From: Alphaproteobacteria bacterium
GTDB lineage: Bacteria; Pseudomonadota; Alphaproteobacteria; UBA7887
DNA: 8,167 nucleotides
Assembly: GCA_028289725.1 (NCBI GenBank)
Contig: JANQOH010000254.1
Location: 1-8,167 of the forward strand
Direction: 5' to 3'
Position 1 is the stretch's first letter. Each line of letters opens with the position of its first letter. Shown here one piece after another: positions 1 to 5,035 of this stretch. Below the pieces are notes generated by a model, which saw only the letters and a list, made by a program, of their open reading frames with translations, searched no databases and was not told the DNA's origin. The translations under genes and the position numbers were made by a program.

Positions 1-192
1 CGTGCGGCAGTCCTTCACCGAGAAACCCAGACCCCGTGCGCGCTGTAGGAAGCGCAATTGGTGCACGTCGGCCTCGGCGTAATCGCGATAACCGTTGGCC
101 GCGCGCTGGGGTTGGACCAGGCCGATTTCCTCGTAATACCGGATGGTTTTGGCCGGAAGTCCGGACTGGCGTTCGGCTTCACCGATATTCAT
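1..192 (-). CDS. cueR: CueR/HmrR-type MerR-family copper-responsive regulator, N-terminal part
   Basis: A MerR-family transcriptional activator, here expected to sense cytosolic Cu(I) and switch on the adjacent copA promoter. Only the first 64 codons are in the window; the 3' part lies beyond the left edge. The visible part is the DNA-binding domain: a winged helix-turn-helix begins at residue 1, with the family signature around TIRYYEEIGL (16-25), the wing NGYRDY (33-38) and the second helical pair ending GLGFSVKDCR (54-63). The start is set by a GGAG Shine-Dalgarno 8 nt upstream. It follows copA by 12 bp on the same strand, so the two are probably co-transcribed. The copper-binding cysteines near the C-terminus are not visible, so the metal is inferred from the copA neighbour and the CueR-like promoter. 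Another soft-metal MerR regulator remains possible. Confidence 0.9.
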   Translation of the reverse strand, partial: MNIGEAERQSGLPAKTIRYYEEIGLVQPQRAANGYRDYAEADVHQLRFLQRARGLGFSVKDCRT

Positions 193-200
193 GGCATTGT

Positions 201-204
201 CTCC
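201..204 (-). promoter_or_regulatory. Ribosome binding site of cueR (GGAG)
   Basis: GGAG on the minus strand begins right after the copA stop codon and lies 8 nt before the cueR ATG. It fixes the start at 192. An ATG five bases upstream is out of frame and meets a stop after two codons. Confidence 0.7.
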
Positions 205-2490
205 TCAAATCCGCAGCCGGCGCAGCCGCAGGGCATTGCCGATGACGGAGACTGAGCTCAGGCTCATGGCGGCGGCAGCAATCATCGGGCTCAGCAAGGT
301 GCCAAACACCGGAAACAGAATGCCCGCGGCGATTGGCACGCCCAAAGTGTTGTAGAAGAAAGCGAAGAACAGATTTTGGCGAATGTTGCGCATGGTCGCG
401 CGGCTCAATCGGCGGGCGCGCACGATGCCGTTCAAATCGCCTTTCACCAGGGTGACCCCAGCGCTCTCGATCGCAATGTCGGTACCAGTGCCCATCGCAA
501 TGCCAATATCCGCCTGGGCGAGAGCAGGGGCGTCGTTCACGCCATCGCCGGCCATGGCGACCACGCGTCCCTGGTCGCGGAGCCGTTGCACGACTTCGAT
601 CTTTCGGCCCGGTGTCACCTCCGCCTCAACGACGTCGATGCCCAGCTCGTGCGCGACCGCCTCCGCCGTCGTTCGGTTGTCGCCGGTGAGCATCACGATC
701 TGCAGGCCGTCGCGCCGTAAAGCCGCAAGAGCCGCCGGCGTGCTTTGCTTGACCGGGTCGGCAACTGCAAAGAAGCCGCATACTTTGTCGTCCACGGCGA
801 TAAACATCACGGTTGCGCCATCGCGTCGTGCCTTATCGGCTTGCGCGGAAAGGGCGGAGATATCGAGCGCGCGATCCGACATCAGCGCCGCGTTACCGAG
901 CGCGACATGTTTCCGGCCGATGGTGCCCGTCACGCCTTTTCCGGTCACGGAATTGAAGTGCTCGGGGTCCGTCAAAGTCAGACCGCGGTCGCGCGCCGCG
1001 GCCACGATCGCTTCCGCGAGCGGATGTTCGCTGGCGCGCTCCAGCCCGGCCGCCAATGCAAGAAGGTCCGCTTCATCTTGTCCGTCGACCGTCACTATTC
1101 CGGTGAGCCTTGGGTTTCCTTCGGTGAGCGTACCGGTCTTGTCCACCACCAGCGTGTCGACGGACTCGAACAGTTCCAACGCTTCCGCGTTCTTGATCAG
1201 CACGCCGACTTGCGCGCCGCGGCCGGTCCCGACCATGATCGACATCGGCGTCGCGAGGCCCAGCGCGCACGGGCACGCGATGATCAGGACCGACACGGCA
1301 GCGATGAGGCCGAAGGCAAGGGCGGGCGACGGTCCCCAAATCGCCCAAGCAAAGAAGGCAAGCACCGCGATTCCAATGACGGCGGGCACGAAGTAACTGG
1401 CGACCGTATCCGCAAGACGCTGGATGGGGGCCCGGCTGCGTTGGGCATCCGCCACCATCTGGACGATCCGCGCCAGCATTGTGTCATTGCCGACCTTTCG
1501 CGCGCGCATGACGAAGCCGCCCGTGCCATTGAGCGTGCCGCCGATCACGGCGGAACCAGCGGTCTTCTCTACGGGGATTGACTCGCCGCTAACCATGGAT
1601 TCATCGACTGCGCTATGGCCCTCGATCACCTCGCCGTCGACAGGAACCGCGTCGCCCGGGCGCACGCGCAATCGATCGCCGACAGTCACCAGAGCGACCG
1701 GAACGGATTGTTCATTGCCATCATCGTCGAGGCGAAGGGCGTTTTTCGGTGCGAGATCGAGCAGCGCGCGCAATGCGCCGCCGGTTCGTTCCCGCGCCCG
1801 GAGTTCGAGAATCTGACCGAGCAAAACCAATGCGACAATCACCGCCGCGGCCTCAAAATAGAGGCCGACGCGCCCAGTCGGGTCGCGGAATCCTTCCGGA
1901 AAAACGCCGGGCCAAATCACCGCGACGACGCTGTAAAGAAAGGCCGTTCCCGTCCCGACGGCGATTAGCGTGAACATATTGAGACGCCACGAGACCACCG
2001 AGGTCCAGCCGCGTTCAAAGAATGGCCAGCCCGCCCACAAGACCACCGGCGTCGCCAGAACCAATTGAACCCATGGATTCCATGCACCGGACAACCACGC
2101 GTGGAGCCCGGGCAGCATTTCTCCCATGGCGATCGCGAACAATGGCACGGTCAGACACGCGGCGACCCAGAACCGCCGGGTCATGTCGATCAGCTCCGAA
2201 TTGGGCGGTTGCTCAACCGTGACGGTGACCGGTTCAAGCGCCATGCCGCAGATCGGGCATTGCCCGGGCGCATCGCGCATGATCTCAGGGTGCATCGGGC
2301 AGGTGTATTGCAGACTTGTACTAGGCTGGGGCGCCGCGGCTTCTAGTGCCATGCCGCAACTTGGACAGGCGGCCGGCTTGTCGCTGCGCACGCCGGGACA
2401 CATTGGGCAAAAATAACCCGTGTCAGGCGGTGCGGTTCCTGACCCGGAGCATGGTTTATGTGCGTGGCAAACCTGTGCGTGTTTTGTCAT
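205..2490 (-). CDS. copA: Cu(I)-exporting P1B-type ATPase CopA
   Basis: An inner-membrane pump that uses ATP to move Cu(I) out of the cytosol. The 761 residues are intact. The N-terminus carries two Cys-rich heavy-metal-binding modules: C28/C31/C42/C45, and C64/H67/C78/C81 in the usual CPMHPE...CPICGMAL form. The common ferredoxin-like GMTCxxC domain is absent. About eight membrane segments follow, near 106-124, 141-156, 172-194, 211-230, 366-388, 390-412, 706-726 and 733-752. Catalytic motifs are all present: actuator SGES (301-304), metal-site CPC (406-408), DKTGTLT with phosphorylated D450, nucleotide-binding SEHP (487-490), TGDN (602-605) and GDGVND (648-653). YN (713-714) and MSLSS (742-746) are the other transmembrane metal-site residues and fit the Cu+ (P1B-1) subgroup. 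No in-frame alternative start lies between the promoter and this ATG, and no strong Shine-Dalgarno is seen. It is the first gene of the copA-cueR operon. Ag(I) is a likely second substrate. Confidence 0.96.
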   Translation of the reverse strand: MTKHAQVCHAHKPCSGSGTAPPDTGYFCPMCPGVRSDKPAACPSCGMALEAAAPQPSTSLQYTCPMHPEIMRDAPGQCPICGMALEPVTVTVEQPPNSELIDMTRRFWVAACLTVPLFAIAMGEMLPGLHAWLSGAWNPWVQLVLATPVVLWAGWPFFERGWTSVVSWRLNMFTLIAVGTGTAFLYSVVAVIWPGVFPEGFRDPTGRVGLYFEAAAVIVALVLLGQILELRARERTGGALRALLDLAPKNALRLDDDGNEQSVPVALVTVGDRLRVRPGDAVPVDGEVIEGHSAVDESMVSGESIPVEKTAGSAVIGGTLNGTGGFVMRARKVGNDTMLARIVQMVADAQRSRAPIQRLADTVASYFVPAVIGIAVLAFFAWAIWGPSPALAFGLIAAVSVLIIACPCALGLATPMSIMVGTGRGAQVGVLIKNAEALELFESVDTLVVDKTGTLTEGNPRLTGIVTVDGQDEADLLALAAGLERASEHPLAEAIVAAARDRGLTLTDPEHFNSVTGKGVTGTIGRKHVALGNAALMSDRALDISALSAQADKARRDGATVMFIAVDDKVCGFFAVADPVKQSTPAALAALRRDGLQIVMLTGDNRTTAEAVAHELGIDVVEAEVTPGRKIEVVQRLRDQGRVVAMAGDGVNDAPALAQADIGIAMGTGTDIAIESAGVTLVKGDLNGIVRARRLSRATMRNIRQNLFFAFFYNTLGVPIAAGILFPVFGTLLSPMIAAAAMSLSSVSVIGNALRLRRLRI

Positions 2491-2538
2491 CGCGAACCGA
2501 TACGGTCCTGAGAATCCTGCGTTTGTCCTAGTGCGGTA

Positions 2539-2569
2539 TAGATAAAGTCTCCAGTTACTAGAAGGTCAA
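2539..2569 (-). promoter_or_regulatory. CueR/MerR-type promoter of copA-cueR
   Basis: On the minus strand the -35 TTGACC (2569-2564) and -10 TATCTA (2544-2539) are separated by 19 bp, the over-long spacer typical of MerR-family activated promoters. Transcription would start near 2532, giving a leader of about 42 nt before the copA ATG. The spacer is known to be compensated by DNA distortion when the regulator binds its metal. Its position directly upstream of copA, with a CueR-like gene in the same operon, supports the call. Confidence 0.85.
2546..2566. promoter_or_regulatory. Probable CueR operator
   Basis: An imperfect dyad lies between the -35 and -10 elements. Read on the minus strand, it has half-sites ACCTTCT and GGAGACT separated by AGTAACT. 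This matches the arrangement of CueR/HmrR boxes (ACCTTCC-N7-GGAAGGT), with the promoter-proximal half-site degenerate. Binding by the partial cueR product is inferred. Confidence 0.75.
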
Positions 2570-2651
2570 GGTTTGCGCTGACTCTGTGCTGTTTGACCGC
2601 GCATTTTCATTCACGAGAGCTTGTTCCGGTGACCTTGCTATTTGCGCCGGC

Positions 2652-2720
2652 ATGGCTGAGAATCACGCCGCAATTCTGGTGATTCCACCAGCTCACTCAA
2701 ATGAAAAGGCCGCGCAATGA
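2652..2720 (+). CDS. Possible 22-codon leader ORF, overlapping the next gene
   Basis: A short ORF begins with ATG at 2652 (MAENHAAILV...) and ends with a TGA at 2718-2720 that overlaps the ATG of the following gene in the ATGA configuration. Such overlaps usually mean translational coupling. The Shine-Dalgarno of the downstream gene lies inside this ORF. Against it, no good ribosome binding site precedes its own ATG, and a chance ORF this short is common. It has no recognisable function and shows no run of one amino acid that would suggest a classic attenuator. Confidence 0.25.
   Translation: MAENHAAILVIPPAHSNEKAAQ
2660..2685. repeat. Perfect 7-bp inverted repeat GAATCAC-N12-GTGATTC
   Basis: The arms are at 2660-2666 and 2679-2685, about 30 bp upstream of the small secreted-protein gene. 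The size and spacing would fit a dimeric regulator's operator, or a stem in the leader RNA. No particular regulator is recognised. Confidence 0.5.
2676..2691 (+). other. Leader hairpin CTGGTG-ATTC-CACCAG
   Basis: A perfect 6-bp stem with a 4-nt loop ends 12 nt before the Shine-Dalgarno of the downstream gene. It shares bases 2679-2685 with the inverted repeat, so the two pairings cannot coexist. No U-tract follows, so it is not an intrinsic terminator. Confidence 0.4.
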
Positions 2721-3133
2721 AAAAGGCACGTCGTCTGCCCTTCGGGAAGGCTTTGTTGGGTTTCTTGGCGTTCGGCCTGATTTTCCAAAGTGCTGAAACC
2801 TGGGCCCAGGACCAGACGACGTGCCGCGATAATTTCCAGTACATCATGGACAACGCACGCGCCGAATGGCCGATGAGTGGCGCCTTCGAAATTCCCGGTG
2901 AATGGGTGCGTTACTTCATGGCGGCCTACAATGCGGAGGTCGATCCGGCGGATCGCGTGGCCGCGGACCGTGTCGTTGTGTTCCCCATGGACCCATCTGA
3001 GTCTGCGACGTGGTGGTATTTTGGATTCGCGGAGGATTGCTTGACGTTTTATGCGGAGCTTGGTGAATCCAAGGGCTATCACATGATCGAGCAGGGTTTT
3101 GCCATGCTAAACCCGGAACAACAGCTCGAATAG
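2717..3133 (+). CDS. Small probably secreted protein of unknown function
   Basis: I do not recognise this 138-residue protein. The N-terminus looks like a Sec signal peptide: basic KKARR (2-6), a hydrophobic stretch around 12-23, and a plausible cleavage site after TWA (28-30), leaving a mature chain of about 108 residues for the periplasm or outside. The mature part is acidic and rich in aromatic residues (WYFGF at 100-104, EWVRYF at 62-67). It has exactly two cysteines, C36 and C108, which could form a disulfide. There is no lipobox, no metal-binding motif and no later membrane segment. The start is supported by AAAAGG at 2704-2709, 7 nt upstream. The gene is divergent from copA and precedes the formate dehydrogenase operon by 180 bp. 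A role in copper handling is possible only by position, because the usual Met/His/Cys copper motifs are missing. Confidence 0.8.
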   Translation: MKKARRLPFGKALLGFLAFGLIFQSAETWAQDQTTCRDNFQYIMDNARAEWPMSGAFEIPGEWVRYFMAAYNAEVDPADRVAADRVVVFPMDPSESATWWYFGFAEDCLTFYAELGESKGYHMIEQGFAMLNPEQQLE

Positions 3134-3313
3134 TCAGCGGACGAAACTTTCTCGGCCGGCTTTTTTGGTGCGCGACCTGAATGTCGCAGGGGTCCAATAG
3201 GACGGTCCGACTTATGGAACGATTCTGTCATGCTTCCGTCGGCGGTTGTGCGCCGCTTCGGTCCCTGCGTGGGCCTCGGCCAATAAGAAGATGTTGTTGA
3301 GAGCCTAACCGCC
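3134..3313 (+). other. Leader/intergenic region upstream of the formate dehydrogenase operon
   Basis: No gene is seen here. Short hairpins occur: GCGAC/GTCGC (3172-3176 with 3183-3187), GTCC-AATA-GGAC (3192-3203), the palindrome GGACGGTCC (3200-3208), and CGGCG/CGCCG (3240-3244 with 3251-3255), the last extended by CCG/CGG outside it (3236-3238 with 3259-3261). A T6 run at 3161-3166 has no convincing stem in front of it. I cannot find a convincing sigma-70 or sigma-54 promoter, although one for the fdh operon is expected here. A weak GAGAG (3299-3303) lies 10 nt before the next start codon. Confidence 0.45.
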
Positions 3314-5035
3314 ATGTCACCGAAGAATGGCCCGGAAAACGAGGAAATCCGCGCGCGCCCGCGCCATCCTGGCGGCGGCGGTCGCCGTGGGCGTTACCGG
3401 CCGCGCGGGCGTCAAGTCGATCCGCAGGCGCTTGATGCGGTGCGCGCCGTCTTGGGTGATGCGCCGCGCCGACGTGATCTCCTGATCGAACATTTGCATC
3501 TCATACAGGACCGCTTTGGGCATTTGTCGGCGGCGCATCTCGCGGCGCTTGCGGCTGAAATGCGTTTGCCGCAAACAGAAGTCTATGAGGTCGCGACGTT
3601 CTATGCGCATTTCGACGTTGTGAAGGAAGGCGAAACCGCGCCGCCCGAGATCACGGTTCGCGTGTGCGATAGCCTGACATGTTCGCTGCATGGCGCAGAA
3701 TCGCTGATCACGGCGTTGGAGGGCGAGTTGCCGGATCATGCCCGCGTCGTCCCGGCGCCTTGCATGGGGCGGTGTCAATCCGCGCCGGTGGCCGAAGTCG
3801 GCCACAACATGATCGACCGTGCGAGCGCCGCGCGGGTCCAAGACGCCGTCGGTCGGCGCGCTGTCAAACCGCAAGTGCCCGACTACGAAGACCTTCAAGG
3901 CTATCGCGCCGGCGGCGGATACCAACTGTTGGACTCCTGCCGCAAGGGCGAACACGATCCGGAGGCGATCATCGCTGCCCTGGAAGAAAGTGGTTTGCGC
4001 GGGCTCGGTGGCGCCGGATTTCCGGCCGGGCGCAAATGGCGGTTTGTTTTGGCCGAGCCCAATCCTCGTTTGCTCGCGGTCAACGCCGACGAAGGCGAAC
4101 CGGGTACGTTTAAGGATCGGCATTTTCTCGAGACCGCCCCCCATCGTGTTCTCGAAGGCATGTTGATTGCGGCTTGGGCGATTGAGGCGCAGGAGGTTTA
4201 CTTCTATTTGCGTGATGAATATCCGGCGGTGCGCGAAATATTACGCGCGGAGTTCGCGGCCCTCGAAGAAGCTGGCCTGACGAGCGGCGTTACGTTGCAT
4301 TTGCGTCGCGGCGCCGGCGCATATGTGTGCGGCGAAGAGTCAGCGATGCTCGAGAGCATTGAGGGCAAACGCGGCCTGCCGCGCCACAAACCGCCATTTC
4401 CCGCGCAAGTTGGTTTGTTCGGCAGGCCGACGTTGAGCCACAATGTTGAAACGCTCTATTGGATACGCGATATCGTCGAACGCGGGCCCGATTGGTTTTC
4501 CACGCAAGGTCGCGCGGGGCATCCCGGCCCACGTAGTTTTTCGGTATCGGGGCGGGTCAGGGAACCCGGTGTCAAGATAGCGCCGGCGGGCATATCCGTG
4601 CGCGAACTGATCGATGACTATTGCGGCGGCATGGCTGACGGCCACAGCTTCAAGGCCTATTTGCCGGGTGGCGCGTCTGGCGGGATTTTGCCGGCGTCGA
4701 TGGCGGATATTCCGCTCGATTTTGGCACGTTGGAGGAGCATGGCTGTTTCATCGGGTCGGCTGCGGTGATTATTTTGTCTGACCAGGATTCGATCCGAGC
4801 GGCGGTGCAGAACTTAATGCGGTTTTTTGAGGATGAGAGCTGTGGTCAGTGCACACCATGCCGCGCGGGCACTGAGAAGGCATCGAAGCTACTGGCCCAA
4901 CCGAACTGGGATCAGGCCCTGCTTACCGAGTTGAGCGCCGCCATGGCCGATGCATCGATCTGTGGACTCGGACAAGCCGCGCCAAATCCATTGCTTTGTG
5001 CTTTTAAGTACTTTGCCGACGAGATCAAAACATGA
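3314..5035 (+). CDS. fdhB: NAD+-dependent formate dehydrogenase, beta (diaphorase) subunit, NuoE-NuoF fusion
   Basis: This is the electron-output subunit of a cytosolic formate dehydrogenase. It receives electrons from the alpha subunit and reduces NAD+ through FMN. Residues about 36-185 form a NuoE-like thioredoxin-fold domain with 2Fe-2S ligands C118, C123, C150 and C154. From about 195 onward it is NuoF-like: FMN/NAD-binding GLRGLGGAGFPAGRKW (227-242), ADEGEPGTFKDR (258-269), GAGAYVCGEES (333-343), an SLBB-like region near 405-455, and a 4Fe-4S site SCGQCTPC with C510, C513, C516 plus C550. The 573-residue length and the fusion match the beta subunit of M. extorquens FDH1 (fdh1B). In FdsGBA enzymes these parts are separate proteins. 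Residues 13-33 are Arg/Gly-rich and probably disordered. The ATG at 3314 is the first start after an in-frame stop at 3284. Its stop overlaps the alpha-subunit start (ATGA), implying translational coupling. Confidence 0.94.
   Translation: MSPKNGPENEEIRARPRHPGGGGRRGRYRPRGRQVDPQALDAVRAVLGDAPRRRDLLIEHLHLIQDRFGHLSAAHLAALAAEMRLPQTEVYEVATFYAHFDVVKEGETAPPEITVRVCDSLTCSLHGAESLITALEGELPDHARVVPAPCMGRCQSAPVAEVGHNMIDRASAARVQDAVGRRAVKPQVPDYEDLQGYRAGGGYQLLDSCRKGEHDPEAIIAALEESGLRGLGGAGFPAGRKWRFVLAEPNPRLLAVNADEGEPGTFKDRHFLETAPHRVLEGMLIAAWAIEAQEVYFYLRDEYPAVREILRAEFAALEEAGLTSGVTLHLRRGAGAYVCGEESAMLESIEGKRGLPRHKPPFPAQVGLFGRPTLSHNVETLYWIRDIVERGPDWFSTQGRAGHPGPRSFSVSGRVREPGVKIAPAGISVRELIDDYCGGMADGHSFKAYLPGGASGGILPASMADIPLDFGTLEEHGCFIGSAAVIILSDQDSIRAAVQNLMRFFEDESCGQCTPCRAGTEKASKLLAQPNWDQALLTELSAAMADASICGLGQAAPNPLLCAFKYFADEIKT
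5032..5035 (+). other. ATGA start/stop overlap of fdhB and fdhA
   Basis: The alpha-subunit ATG (5032-5034) overlaps the beta-subunit TGA (5033-5035). No strong Shine-Dalgarno precedes it, so reinitiation by the terminating ribosome is the likely way the two subunits are made in matched amounts. Confidence 0.85.

Noticed and set aside
383..1396. Long plus-strand reading frame (337 codons) antisense to copA
   Set aside because: It is a shadow of the GC-rich copA codons: low-complexity Ser/Ala/Arg composition, no domain, and copA is unambiguous on the other strand.
2593..2663. Sigma-70 promoter for the small secreted-protein gene (TTGACC at 2593-2598, or TTGCTA at 2635-2640 with GAGAAT at 2658-2663)
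   Set aside because: The first has no acceptable -10 at 17 bp. The second matches consensus only 4/6 at each box. A promoter must exist, but I cannot place it.
3138..3166. Possible intrinsic terminator (GC-rich stretch followed by T6) after the small secreted-protein gene
   Set aside because: The only stem I can draw needs bulges (AGCGG with CCGGCT), and GGCCGG next to the T run pairs mainly with itself. Not convincing without a folding calculation.
3317..4144. Long minus-strand reading frame (275 codons) antisense to fdhB
   Set aside because: Composition is Arg-rich and domainless. The opposite strand encodes conserved NuoE/NuoF motifs across the same stretch.
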